From positions 2,728,001-2,792,000 of the forward strand of contig NZ_RAPV01000001.1 of assembly GCF_003610295.1 (NCBI RefSeq): a stretch of DNA of 64,000 nt. The letters are read 5' to 3'. The notes under the pieces are model-generated. The model saw nothing but the letters and a program-made list of their open reading frames with translations. It ran no database searches and was not told where the DNA came from. A program made the position numbers and the translations under genes. Position 1 is the stretch's first letter, and each line of letters begins with the position of its first letter. Below are positions 42,868-52,564 of the stretch, one piece after another. The DNA comes from Paraburkholderia sp. BL23I1N1. Its GTDB lineage: Bacteria > Pseudomonadota > Gammaproteobacteria > Burkholderiales > Burkholderiaceae.

Positions 42868-43734
42868 TTAAAGTACACGCGAGAGAAACTCACGACATCT
42901 CGGCGATGCAGGATTTTTGAAAACCTCTTCTGGCGTCCCTTCTTCCTCAATGCGTCCCCTTTCAAGAAAGATCATCTTGTTGGAGACATCACGAGCAAAA
43001 CCCATCTCATGAGTAACGACTATCATAGTGCGCCCCTCTTCCGCCAACTTCCTGATGACTTTCAGCACTTCTCCCACCAATTCGGGATCGAGTGCGGAGG
43101 TCGGCTCGTCGAAAAGGAGCGCAGCCGGCTGCATCGCGAGCGCACGCGCGATGCTTACTCGCTGCTGCTGCCCACCAGACAACTCGGATGGGTAACAGGC
43201 GTGCTTGTCCGCAACGCCAACTTTCCCAAGGAAATCCATTGCCCTATCGTGCACTTCGTTCTTTGGCAGCTTCAGCACATGGACTGGCCCTTCCATCACA
43301 TTTTGCAGCACGGTCATATGGGACCACAGATTGAAGCCCTGGAAAACCATACCGAGCTGCATGCGCATCTGGTCAATTTTCTTGTGATCCATCCCGACGA
43401 CGCGACCGGTTGTGTCGGTTTCCACGCTGATCTCGCGCTGCCCCACCGCGATGCGGCCTTTGGTAGGGACCTCCAGGAGATTCATGCATCGCAAAAACGT
43501 ACTTTTCCCCGACCCAGAACTGCCAATTAACGAGATAACGTCGCCCCGCTCAGCCTGAAGCGAGACCCCTTTGAGCACTTCGTGAACGCCGTAACTTTTG
43601 AATATGCCATCGGCTATGAGCGCCGGTGTTTTATGGCCCACCATGCCGATCGTGGCTCCGCCCGCCTCTGGGGTCATTGACACCGCATGACCCGCAGATT
43701 GGTACGCCGATCGAAGCGCATTGACCACCTTCAT
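42868..43734 (-). CDS. Polar amino-acid/opine ABC transporter ATP-binding protein (HisP/OccP-like)
   Basis: A 288-residue ATPase. Walker A is GSSGSGKST, the signature is LSGGQQQR, Walker B is [13 protein letters not shown], and the H-loop is VTHEMGF. The N-terminal ~30 residues before [13 protein letters not shown] are an extension not usual in HisP. It is the first gene of the transporter operon. A C-terminal fragment of a close relative lies at 30388-30651 near the island boundary. Confidence 0.94.
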   Translation of the reverse strand: MKVVNALRSAYQSAGHAVSMTPEAGGATIGMVGHKTPALIADGIFKSYGVHEVLKGVSLQAERGDVISLIGSSGSGKSTFLRCMNLLEVPTKGRIAVGQREISVETDTTGRVVGMDHKKIDQMRMQLGMVFQGFNLWSHMTVLQNVMEGPVHVLKLPKNEVHDRAMDFLGKVGVADKHACYPSELSGGQQQRVSIARALAMQPAALLFDEPTSALDPELVGEVLKVIRKLAEEGRTMIVVTHEMGFARDVSNKMIFLERGRIEEEGTPEEVFKNPASPRCREFLSRVL

Positions 43735-44549
43735 CTCATCTCCTCATGACTGAACATCTCAGGCTTGACATTTATGTCATCCTGAGAAGAATTATCGTTA
43801 TAGATATTCATTAAACGTTGTACTGCCTTGCGCTGTCCGGCCTTCAATGAACGCGATGGAAGCGCTAAGCACACTCGACGGACGAATCAAGGCGACCGGC
43901 CGGTCGTTCGCTCGATTTACGCCCGTCTCAGCGCCCAGAGATTGCGGGTAAGCTCAGAATACGTACGCCCAAATTGGGTGTCAAAGTCGAGTTGAGACAC
44001 GATAGTATTCCTTCGGGTTATACATACCTCGCGTCACATCGGTCGTAGTTGCGGGTCGCACGAGCGCGTGTTGCGGTCGCGCCGCAAGAGTCCGGTCGCG
44101 TGGCCGCTCCGGATTTGGGCACACCGTCGCACGCCTCGGAAAATGGCCGCCTCCGGGCGCCAACACATCACAGAACCTTCCGTGATAGCGCCCCTTTTAC
44201 TCTTCGGTCCATTTAACGATCGCTTGAGGAGTCGAATCGTTCCAAGGTTTTCATTTGCGTTCGGCCGATCGGCATGGCGCCCGCAATTTGACTGCGAATG
44301 TCATAAGCCACCGTTGATTCCCCTCTTGACGGGCGAAGTTAGGCGCTGGCTTGCCTCGGCTGCCAGCGCTGCGGCAATAATGCGGCGATGCGCTGGCCCT
44401 CGTGGGCAAGCGCGTGAGGATGTCCTTGAGATTGCGTGCGGTCTTGCCTATTGAGTGCGCGGAGCGTAGTAAGCCACCGGCCGATACGCGCGTCTCCGCC
44501 AGCGTTAAAGTGCACAAAGCTCGCACGCCTGTAGCCCCAGGCGGCATAC
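43735..44549. other. Gap upstream of the ABC transporter operon
   Basis: An AT-rich interval of about 0.8 kb that must hold the transporter promoter. It contains at 43980 a short VKVELRHDSIPSGYT frame like those at 35936 and 46478, and no intact gene. Confidence 0.5.
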
Positions 44550-44642
44550 CTATTTGCCCCTGAGATGCCCCTCTAACGTAAATACATCCGGTGTGTAGTC
44601 GAGCTTCTTCTTGTTGTCCTCGCCGATCCGCACGCATTTCAT
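44550..44642 (-). pseudogene. IS66-family transposase zinc-finger relic
   Basis: A 30-codon frame reading VRIGEDNKKKLDYTPDVFTLEGHLRGK matches the start of the zinc-binding segment of IS66 transposases (consensus RIGEDVSEKLDYTP.VF.VERHIRGKW). The frame then stops. With the C-terminal piece at 36482, this is a second IS66 relic in the island. Confidence 0.7.
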
Positions 44643-44667
44643 CACCGAAACGATGATGAGGTTAACC

Positions 44668-46116
44668 TCAATCGTTGAAGTTATCCCCCCCAGAAATCAT
44701 ATTATTGGAGCTTCTTAGGCATCCGGCACGCGCAATATTATTTTCGAGCGAAGTACTCATACAGACCTTTAACGGCTCCAGGTCAGCTTTTGAGCGCAGT
44801 TCTTCAACTGCGGCGAGCAGTTGCTCTTGCTGAACACCAGTGGCGTGAAACCGCGTCGCCGCAACGTACTTTGCCTTGAGTTCTTCCCAGGAGAGGGAGT
44901 CACCGGCTTCGCCGCGTGGCTCGGTAACCTCCGATACATACCGACGCCCCCCGCACACGATTGTGACTCGCGCGAGTGTTCTGGCAGGGAATTGTTTATC
45001 AAATTCGGCGTCGACCGTTAGCGAAACCTTCTTGGCGAGTGCGCTCACTCCCTCGTAAGTTAAGCAGTCTATCGTGAGGGGCAACAGCGACTCTCGCCCC
45101 GCGAGGGCGGCGAGGGCCACGCAATAAGGGATGCTGTACTGAACATCAACAAGGGTAGCTGGGCAGGTCTGATTCGCGATGCGCAGCGCCCCGCCGTACG
45201 TCTCGATGTCGATCGCCTCAATCGCCTTCGCGTCGAGTTGATATTGCTCGATCAGCCTCAGAGTCGCTTCCAAGGGCGGGTGAACGTGCCGACAGCAGCA
45301 ATAGAGCTTGTAGTAGGCGTTGCAGATATGTAGAGACTCCCCGAGGGGCGATACGTCGGCAAACCTATAGAGCAGACCGCTGTCAAGTATATTCCGGGGA
45401 CCGGTGAACCCGCCTTCTGCAAGGTCGAGCGCGAGCATCCCGGTCACTACGGACCATGGTATTCCCTCCTTAATGTCGCTGCTCTCCGGTGTTGGGAAGG
45501 AGAGCGGTGGCGCGCTCATGAACAACGAATTGGGCCCGCTTTCGCCTGCGATAGCCAACGCGTGCTCGACTACGCTGCACGGGACACACCTCAAGGCCGC
45601 GGCTGTTGCGACAACTGCGTAGGAAGACCACGTACCTGTCGTACCATATGTTGTACGGGCCGCAGCGATCGATACGCCGACTTCATAACCGATGACGATT
45701 GACGCAATCAAATCTTCCAGCCCGGCTCTCATTTCAGCCGCAACCGCAAAGGCCACCGGAATGACCGCCGCGCCCGGGTGCCCGCGCGCGCGTCGATGCC
45801 CGTCGTCGAGATCTAGCATCGACGCGGCCGCGCTATTCGCCCACGCAGCACCGACGGCCGAACTGCTCGTTCCCGTGAACCACATCGGTATATCGCCCGA
45901 TCCCAGATATTTACATGCTGTCGCGCGAATCGCGACAACGCCTGGCTCGTTAGCCCCTGCCCCCACCGCGCATAAGAGGTCGAGGATGCGTTTTAGCGCA
46001 GATTCCCTGGCAACCCCGGACACCCGCTTACCGCGAGCTTCGACGACATAAGATGCAATACGATGAATCGTGCTTTGCTGCAGAGCAAGCTCGTCATCAG
46101 GCGAAGGATTGTTCAT
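44668..46116 (-). CDS. MmgE/PrpD family protein, island copy 2
   Basis: A 482-residue paralogue of the protein at 38768-40138: shared features are IPMWFTG, AAWANSAAASMLDLDDG, GHPGAAVIPVAFAVAAE, IVIGYEVGVSIAAAR, YKLYCCCRHVHPPLEA and IPYCVALAALAGRESLLPL. It is about 25 residues longer at the C-terminus, where the last ~18 residues may be readthrough into relic DNA next to the IS66 fragment. It is transcribed towards the ABC transporter operon, with a large gap between them. Substrate is unknown. Confidence 0.87.
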   Translation of the reverse strand: MNNPSPDDELALQQSTIHRIASYVVEARGKRVSGVARESALKRILDLLCAVGAGANEPGVVAIRATACKYLGSGDIPMWFTGTSSSAVGAAWANSAAASMLDLDDGHRRARGHPGAAVIPVAFAVAAEMRAGLEDLIASIVIGYEVGVSIAAARTTYGTTGTWSSYAVVATAAALRCVPCSVVEHALAIAGESGPNSLFMSAPPLSFPTPESSDIKEGIPWSVVTGMLALDLAEGGFTGPRNILDSGLLYRFADVSPLGESLHICNAYYKLYCCCRHVHPPLEATLRLIEQYQLDAKAIEAIDIETYGGALRIANQTCPATLVDVQYSIPYCVALAALAGRESLLPLTIDCLTYEGVSALAKKVSLTVDAEFDKQFPARTLARVTIVCGGRRYVSEVTEPRGEAGDSLSWEELKAKYVAATRFHATGVQQEQLLAAVEELRSKADLEPLKVCMSTSLENNIARAGCLRSSNNMISGGDNFND

Positions 46117-47235
46117 GACGCTCGAGAATTATGTGACGACCAAACGTGTGTAACGCACAGATCTATGTTGAAAATGATTGCACCGCGTGCGACCGCCCAA
46201 GGATCCGATGGAACCCCTGGTCGTCGCCACGGATACGACGGACGGGTCGCAACGTCTCCAAGGGGACTCGAAGCTTTGTCAATAAGCATGCGAGTACCTG
46301 TCCTGAAAAATCAGAATGCCGCTTTTCGCAAGTAACCCGAACCGACCATCTCTGGGAACAGCTAGGCTGATCTGCGACGCCCGACCGTCCTTAATAGCAA
46401 TTGTGCGCTGATGCTACTGCCGATCCTCCCGATGCTACCTCGAGTGACGAGACATGTTAGGCGCGCCTCATCGAAAAATCAAAGTCCGCTTTTAAAACGT
46501 CAACATTCCAGAAGGTTATAGCGCTGCATTGCTTTCTCCCGAGCATTTTACGAAATGCAGGGTCTGTCGGCGAGTACATCGTCTCAGCATAAACGCCAGA
46601 AAGAGACGGGATATGTCGATGCACAATGACCGGGTCTGGGCGCGCAAGGAAGAGAGCTTGACCATACGCAAAACATCGCACTACGGACGGGATCCGCTTT
46701 TGTCCGGGACCGAAGCCCCTATCCACGCGCACCGTACCGAATGATGCACTGAGCTCGACGTCCAGCGCGGGAGATCACGGAGCTGCAAAACGTTGCTGAA
46801 ACGTTGAAGACAAATGGCTTGGAGCAAAGGTGCGACGTGAACTGCCTGAGTTGCTCGCTTCCCTAAAAAGGAACTCTGCACCCATAACCTCCCAGAATAC
46901 ATCCACGATCAAACCCGACTTTGACACGAGATTTTTGCCTCTCTATTCTGAACCCCATTAACTTTTCTTCTCACTGGATAAGACGGAACGTGCCTTTGCT
47001 GCCGCAGTTTGATGCGGCCAATGTTTTCGCACGTATGAGCATCGCATTGAGCATCAAAACCCACCACACTCGATGTAGTTTTGCAGATCGATGCAATCTC
47101 ATATGCGAAGAACGTCTAGGTGACGTTTCGTTTGCCCTCTCCTAAAAACGATGGGTTCGGGCTTGGGCTGAGAAATTTAGTACATAACCGCCTAGGTCGT
47201 GCACGGCCAGTGGACTATTTCAAGGTAGTAGGCAC
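46117..47235. other. Gene-free AT-rich stretch
   Basis: A 1.1-kb interval without an intact gene. At 46478 a short frame IKVRF (stop) NVNIPEGYSAALL resembles the relics at 35936 and 43980. The promoters for the MmgE/PrpD gene (minus) and the opine-dehydrogenase gene (plus) must lie at the two ends. Confidence 0.5.
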
Positions 47236-48309
47236 ATGCAAGTGACAATCGTGGGAGCCGGTGCAATCGCTTTGGGTTATGCGGCGTATCTCATCCAGAA
47301 CGGACATAAACCGAAAGTTTGGTCTCCATCGGGAGCCCGGACTGCAGACTTCGTTACTGGACTGCCCCTTCACGTGAAGGGTGCGGTCGACGGGCAGTTC
47401 TACTTGGAAGTCTGCGGGAAAGCGGAAGATGTTGGCGACGCCGATGTCATTATTTTGGCATTGCCGGCCTACGGATACCGATTCGTCCTCGACAGCATCA
47501 TCCCTTATATCCGCGCACACCATAGCGTAATCATCAGCGCTCATCTCTCATTTGCCGCTCTCTACATTTCCCAGCGCCTTGTGGCGCGGGGGCTCGTCAT
47601 CCCGATAGCAGCTTGGAGCACCACGGTGCTAACGTCCAAAACTCAGTCTGCGAGAGCTATCACGGTAGGCACGATCCGCGCCAAGGTCGACATGGCCGCA
47701 TTTCCACCCCGCCATAGCCACCGGATTCATACCACTTGCGTTTCACTCTTCGGAGACCGGTTCGCACTGAAGGACGACATGCTGACGCTGACCCTCAGCA
47801 ACATTAATCCGCAAGATCACATGGGTATTGCGCTAGCCAACTTGACCCGCATTGAGAAGGGCGAAAGCTGGAGCCAAAACTCCAATCTGACACCAACAGT
47901 CGGGAGACTCCTTGAGGCTCTAGACCAGGAGAGACTTACCATTGCAACAGCATTCGGAAAGTCAGTGAGAACAACCTTTGATCATTGCAGGCTGTCTTTT
48001 GGCGTGGTTGGTGACTCACTTTCGGAAATATCGGAGCAACTTGTCCGGCAAGGGAGTGATCCGCCCGGCCCGAGAGACATCGCCACACGCTACGTGCTCG
48101 AAGACGTGCCGTTCGGGTTGGTACCGACACTTCGACTCGCCGAACTGGCTGGGGTGAGAGCGCCCTTGCACGAGGGCGGCGTGGCAATTCTCGGCGCTTG
48201 TTACGGTCGGGACTTTGTGGCGGACAACGACATTCTTCCCGAGATTGGACCGCTTCAAATCGACACCCTCAAGAGGCTTGTAGTCGACGGCTACGCCGTT
48301 CCAACCTAG
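47236..48309 (+). CDS. NAD(P)-dependent octopine/nopaline (opine) dehydrogenase family protein
   Basis: A 357-residue protein with an N-terminal Rossmann fold (VTIVGAGAIALGYAAYL, residues 3-19) and the C-terminal opine-dehydrogenase domain. The segment NINPQDHMGIALANLTRIEKGE places H195 where the catalytic His of octopine dehydrogenases lies. Family enzymes reductively condense, or oxidatively split, an amino acid and a 2-oxo acid; many bacterial members act in opine or metallophore metabolism. It shares the island with an opine-oxidase-like trimer and an amino-acid ABC transporter. It is alone on the plus strand, about 0.3 kb before a porin gene. Confidence 0.82.
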   Translation: MQVTIVGAGAIALGYAAYLIQNGHKPKVWSPSGARTADFVTGLPLHVKGAVDGQFYLEVCGKAEDVGDADVIILALPAYGYRFVLDSIIPYIRAHHSVIISAHLSFAALYISQRLVARGLVIPIAAWSTTVLTSKTQSARAITVGTIRAKVDMAAFPPRHSHRIHTTCVSLFGDRFALKDDMLTLTLSNINPQDHMGIALANLTRIEKGESWSQNSNLTPTVGRLLEALDQERLTIATAFGKSVRTTFDHCRLSFGVVGDSLSEISEQLVRQGSDPPGPRDIATRYVLEDVPFGLVPTLRLAELAGVRAPLHEGGVAILGACYGRDFVADNDILPEIGPLQIDTLKRLVVDGYAVPT

Positions 48310-48424
48310 ATGCCATTTACGTCCGGCGCTGCGCTCGAGGGGCGTCCGAGTCCGACGCCACCGACGCAATAAAAGCAGAAGTACTATGCCGAAAATCCAG
48401 ACTTGGAGTTTATGAGAAACCAAA

Positions 48425-48523
48425 ATGAAGATTAAAACGCTGCTGGTCGCCCTGTGCGCAACGGCCATTCCGTATGACCTAATTGCGAAGAAGTACTTCA
48501 CGTTCGATATTTACGGCGGTTAA
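48425..48523 (+). CDS. Possible 32-residue exported peptide or truncated secreted-protein start
   Basis: A short frame from ATG 48425 begins like a signal peptide (MKIKTLLVALCATAIPY) and ends after FTFDIYGG at a TAA at 48521. It could be a real small peptide, or the cut-off beginning of a porin or binding-protein gene. There is no clear cleavage site or good ribosome site. It lies in the gap before the porin gene. Confidence 0.3.
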   Translation: MKIKTLLVALCATAIPYDLIAKKYFTFDIYGG

Positions 48524-48620
48524 TCGACGTCAACTGCCCAGCAAAACAGACCGCGTGCCCGACCCAGGGGTGCGCACAAAGTAGTAATCGGGACTCACAA
48601 TATAAACTTCGGAGACCTTA

Positions 48621-49772
48621 ATGAAAATGAAACTTCTTGCAGCTTTCGTGATGTCGGCCGCCGCAGCTCCCACAATGGCCCAAAGTACCGTGACGCTCTA
48701 TGGTCTGATCGATGAAGGAATCAACTATACGAATAACGTCGGTGGCAACAAGCTTTTCGAGCTCCAGAGCGGTACGGTCCAAGGGAGTCGTTGGGGCTTG
48801 AAGGGAGCAGAGGATCTCGGCGGCGATCTCAAGGCAGTTTTCCAGCTGGAGAGCGGCTTTAATGTCAATAATGGCAAGCTCGGTCAGGGTGGCCTGATGT
48901 TTGGGCGACAGGCGTGGGTGGGCATCGCATCCAACCAATACGGGACGGTTACTCTCGGTCGACAGTACGACTCCGTCGTCAACTATCTGGCTCAAACGAC
49001 GGCGAATGGCACATGGGGCGGGGGCATGTTCTCCCATCCCTACGACAACGACAACACGGACAACACCTTCCGCGTCAACAATACTGTCAAGTACACAAGC
49101 CCTGAGATTGCTGGCTTTAAATTTGGCGGCACGTACAGCTTCAGCAACGACACCAACTTCGCCAACAATCGCGCGTACAGCATGGGCGTCCAATACGTTA
49201 TAGGTGGACTGCTGCTGGAAGCCGCCTATCTGCAGGCGAACAACCAGTCGTCCACCGCCGGTGGTGCAATCGGGAACAATCCCGCTGCGGATGAAAATTT
49301 CCTGGGGAACAAGCTGCGCATCTTCGGCGCAGGGGCAACCTACACGTTTGGTTCGGCAAACGTGGGCATCTCGTATTCGAATACCTTCGTCGCCAATCCG
49401 GTGTCTTCCGGATACGTCGGCAAGATTACGCCAGCCTCGGGCACGCTTTCCAACCTGCGTTACCAGAATTTCGAAATCAACGGCAAGTACCAGTTCACGC
49501 CAGCCTTCTTCGTCGGCGCGATGTATACGTACACCCCGAGCGGTTTCAATGCCACCACTGGAAAGCTAAAGCCGAATTACGAAACTGCGGGGCTGATGGC
49601 TGATTACTCACTGTCAAAGCGCACGGACGTATATGTACAGAGTGCGTATCAGCATGTCGGTGGTGACCGTACTGGCAGCGCCCTCGACTTCGCCTTTGTG
49701 CCGGTGGCCGATGACGTATCGTCGAATCGCAATCAGGTGGTCGCGCGCGTCGGCCTGCGTCACAAGTTCTAA
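48621..49772 (+). CDS. Outer-membrane trimeric porin (Gram-negative porin family)
   Basis: A 383-residue porin. The signal peptide ends at residue 20 (AAAAPTMA), and the mature start is QSTVTLYGLIDEGINYTNNVGG. Hallmarks are WGLKGAEDLGGDLKAVFQLESGF, LMFGRQAWVGIASNQYGTVTLGRQYD and a terminal ARVGLRHKF. It is followed by a strong terminator at 49893. As the last intact gene in the island it probably serves uptake of the island's substrate across the outer membrane. Confidence 0.95.
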   Translation: MKMKLLAAFVMSAAAAPTMAQSTVTLYGLIDEGINYTNNVGGNKLFELQSGTVQGSRWGLKGAEDLGGDLKAVFQLESGFNVNNGKLGQGGLMFGRQAWVGIASNQYGTVTLGRQYDSVVNYLAQTTANGTWGGGMFSHPYDNDNTDNTFRVNNTVKYTSPEIAGFKFGGTYSFSNDTNFANNRAYSMGVQYVIGGLLLEAAYLQANNQSSTAGGAIGNNPAADENFLGNKLRIFGAGATYTFGSANVGISYSNTFVANPVSSGYVGKITPASGTLSNLRYQNFEINGKYQFTPAFFVGAMYTYTPSGFNATTGKLKPNYETAGLMADYSLSKRTDVYVQSAYQHVGGDRTGSALDFAFVPVADDVSSNRNQVVARVGLRHKF

Positions 49773-49892
49773 GTGGCTCAGACCTTGTCAGGAATTGGCT
49801 GAACGCTGGATTCCGTAGTAAGGCGGTGGACCACTGGTTCCCAAGTCCATCGCAACCGAAACGCAGAACAGGGGTTGTGCTCCTCGGAGTTG

Positions 49893-49919
49893 GGCACCCG
49901 CATTGCGGGTGCCATTTTT
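49893..49919 (+). terminator. Rho-independent terminator of the porin gene
   Basis: A perfect 9-bp stem GGCACCCGC / GCGGGTGCC with loop ATT is followed by ATTTTTT. It lies 121 bp after the porin stop. Confidence 0.9.
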
Positions 49920-50096
49920 TCACCGTATCAAGCTAAAGCTCGCCGGTATCGCGTTGAGTTTTGCCTTCGACGAGCTTTGCTTGTGAACGCTGGTCTAAAT
50001 CCGACACTAAACGACGGCGTTCACACCTACTGATGGTCGATCTGTCGTCGCATTTGCGCCACACCTACATATTAGATTTTTTAAGCTGGCGGCGAA

Positions 50097-50331
50097 TGAG
50101 TACATCGATGAGTACACGAGGAGACCAACGCCAGACAAATAACATTAGATATCAAATACATAGATGTGAAGTCCAGGTCCTCGCCTGGGCACCATAAAAA
50201 TAGGTCCAGATCAGTTGCTGGATCTGATGTTAATGAAAAGCCCGCTTTGCGGGCTTTTTGTTTTTGGGGACGCTTGGAAGATGCTCCCATCCCACGATAA
50301 GCCGACGTCGAATGAGTACGTTTTTGAGTAC
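50097..50331 (+). repeat. Att-like module, copy 2 (right boundary of the ~20-kb island)
   Basis: TGAGTAC boxes occur at 50097, 50109, 50313 and 50325, at the same relative spacing as in copy 1. Between them lies a tRNA-3'-end-like sequence ending GCCTGGGCACCA (50183-50194) followed by ATAAAAATAGGTCCAGATCAG, and a perfect terminator AAAAGCCCGC-TTT-GCGGGCTTTTT (50236-50259). This copy is better preserved than copy 1. The ACCA end suggests that the site derives from the 3' end of a tRNA or tmRNA gene, a usual island attachment site, but the rest of the RNA gene is not recognisable. Confidence 0.7.
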
Positions 50332-51502
50332 ATGAGAGTTCGAGTCCATGGAAGCGTACTCACCGCGCGCCGAGCATCTTTCCCGACAGCCGCGCGCCAT
50401 ATACGGAGACGGAGCCAAGTTGGTTCTCCACCACTATGCCGCGTAGGCCGACACGCCGCGCTTCGCGAGAACTCGCTGACGAACTGCTGCGCCGGCCAGG
50501 CGATCTCGACAATGCGTTCCTTTATCTCGCCACAATCGCAGCCGTCGACCACTGCTGCCCCTCCGACCAAGGTCGGCGAATATCTTGCAGGTCGGCCCTT
50601 GCGCTTCGTCGCGTAATGCTTCGACATGTTCTTTGCGAGATACCATTGGCTCATAAGCATCGCAAACGGCCCCTCTCCTCCAACTGCGGGCACTCAAGGG
50701 GAGACACTCCATGAACGATGTCGAAGACGCCGCCGACCACCTGCTACCGCGTCAGCGGTTTCGTACAACAGATCCTATCGCCGCTGCCCATCGTCATCTC
50801 CCCGGAATCGCAACCGGGGCGGCGGCCCTTTTGCGGGCGTCGAAACGGGGACGCACCTTGCGGCCCCAAAGACGGAAACGCGTTGCCCACCGATCGTTCG
50901 CAGTCTAGACGCGTGTAGCCAGATCGATGGCAATGACCGTGGGGTCCATTTGATTCTCCTTGGCGGCAGGACTGCCGAATCCGCAATGTCGCACGTTCCG
51001 GAAGCGAGACCGCGGCGCCGGACAGACCGTTAAGGCGGGAGGCGACCATTCCATCTAAAAAGTCCAAACCCGGACATTTAAATCTGGCCTCGACAATTGG
51101 TATGTTTGCAGGCGTTGTGTTTTTCGCGCATCCGGCGACGGCAGTTCAATGCTTCCGGCCGGATTCCGCGCAACAGAAACAGCCACGTGTGCGACGCAAC
51201 GGTTCCTGTTGGTTTTTTCTTGGCAAAACATTATTCAGGCGTCGATAAACGCTGACATTGGCCATTCCCTTTGTCGCTCAACGCCTCGCCGTAGGTGCCA
51301 AAAATGTCGATTGTTGCGACGATCAAGTCATGCGGATGAACTGCGCGTCCATCTGGCCGTCGGGACCGGGCACGCGCCATCCGTTCGCCTGACCGGCTGG
51401 GTACGTGCTGGCAGAAGCGAATCAGGCCGATGACGGGTCACTTTGTCCTTTTTGCGAATGGACCTCCAATACGGCAATGGCGCGCCGCTGGGCGGCCACC
51501 TG
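50332..51502. other. Gene-free stretch beyond the island boundary
   Basis: A 1.17-kb interval. Weak homology to the DNA after copy 1 continues to about 50500. A possible IS110 start is at 50905-50949. I see no intact gene. Confidence 0.5.
50905..50949 (-). pseudogene. Possible N-terminal relic of an IS110-family transposase
   Basis: After a perfect AGGAG ribosome site, a frame reads MDPTVIAIDLATRV and then stops. It resembles IS110-type starts (TVIAIDLAKNVFQ), which include the first catalytic Asp. Only 14 residues survive, so the call is weak. Confidence 0.35.
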
Positions 51503-52133
51503 CTATTTTAGCGAGGCCGCCGCTTCTGCCGCTCGTTGAACTACCGCCACGTTCTCGCGAACGACCTGGTCCATACGGCCCACGGCCTCGTTGACCTGCC
51601 TGATTCCCCCGCGCTGCTCTTCTGAAGCGTCGAAGAAATTGTCGTTGATCTCAACCACGCGCTTGACCGCTCCCCGAACGTCCACCATGGCCTGCATGAC
51701 GCGGTCAGCATGCACGTCCCCCCCCCCCCGGAAATCGCCTCCGCCGAGACCCGGACCAGAACCTTGATTTCCTTCGCTGCGATAGCTGCGCGCTGCGCGA
51801 GGTTACGGACTTCTCCGGCGACAACCGCGAACTCCCGCCCATGCTCGCCCGCACGCCCAGCCTCAACAGCCGCATTCAGAGCCAGAATGTTCGTCTGAAA
51901 AGCGATGCCTTCGATGAGCGCGGTAATTTCCACGATCTTCGCCGACCTCACGGAGATGTTGTCCATAGTGCTTCTCATCTGCTCGACCGCGGCCATACTG
52001 GTATCGGCCGCGAGCGATGTCGCGTTGGCCAACTCCGCTGCCTGCCGCACACGATCCGAGTTACGTCGAACTGACAATATAAGTTCACCCATGCTTGCCG
52101 CGGTTTCTTCGAGCGACGCGGCTTGCCGGGGCG
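51503..52133 (-). pseudogene. Methyl-accepting chemotaxis protein, signalling-domain relic with frameshift
   Basis: The cytoplasmic signalling domain is recognisable from [15 protein letters not shown] through the hairpin tip [42 protein letters not shown] to AISGGG, after which the frame breaks in a run of 12 C (12 G on the coding strand) at 51718-51729. The continuation ([21 protein letters not shown], then [15 protein letters not shown]) is in another frame. The sensor, membrane and HAMP parts are missing. The 5' end is joined directly to a pntA fragment. Confidence 0.88.
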
Positions 52134-52363
52134 CGCACCTTGAGCACGATGTCGCTTCGAGTCCAGAGTTCGGCAGCCGACGCCACGACTTCGGCACCGG
52201 CCGCACGGTAGGCGTCATCGTCAAAGTTCGCGGCGGCGCCCGCACCGCTTTGCACGGCCACCGGGAACCCCAGCTTGATCAGTTTCTCGACCACCTCGGG
52301 TACCGTCGCTACGCGTCGCTCTCCGGTGGCCACTTCCAGAGGAATGCCAATCAGTAATGTCAT
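52134..52363 (-). pseudogene. pntA: N-terminal fragment of NAD(P) transhydrogenase alpha subunit
   Basis: About 76 codons from ATG 52363 match the start of PntA: LLIGIPLEVATGERRVATVPEVVEKL, then [24 protein letters not shown], ending at IVLKVRAP. The sequence then passes into the chemotaxis-receptor relic, so most of the gene is lost and the two genes were joined by a deletion. Confidence 0.88.
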
Positions 52364-52564
52364 AGGGCAAATTGATTGCTTACATTGGTACGTTCGTCGC
52401 GAGGATGCTCGGCCTGTGTTTTAGATTACCAGGCTCAATAATCACTGAAGCTTCCCTTGCAGGATGGGGTTGAGCGAGTCGACCGCCCGTTCAGGCATTA
52501 GAAAGCGCAGTCGTGCGATGCACGCCTCGCGGCAATGGCGAAGACAGGCCAGCCGCGCGATCGG

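Noticed and set aside
50160..50200. tRNA gene at the right att-like module
   Set aside because: Only a 3'-end-like sequence with ACCA is seen; no anticodon arm or full cloverleaf could be drawn upstream.
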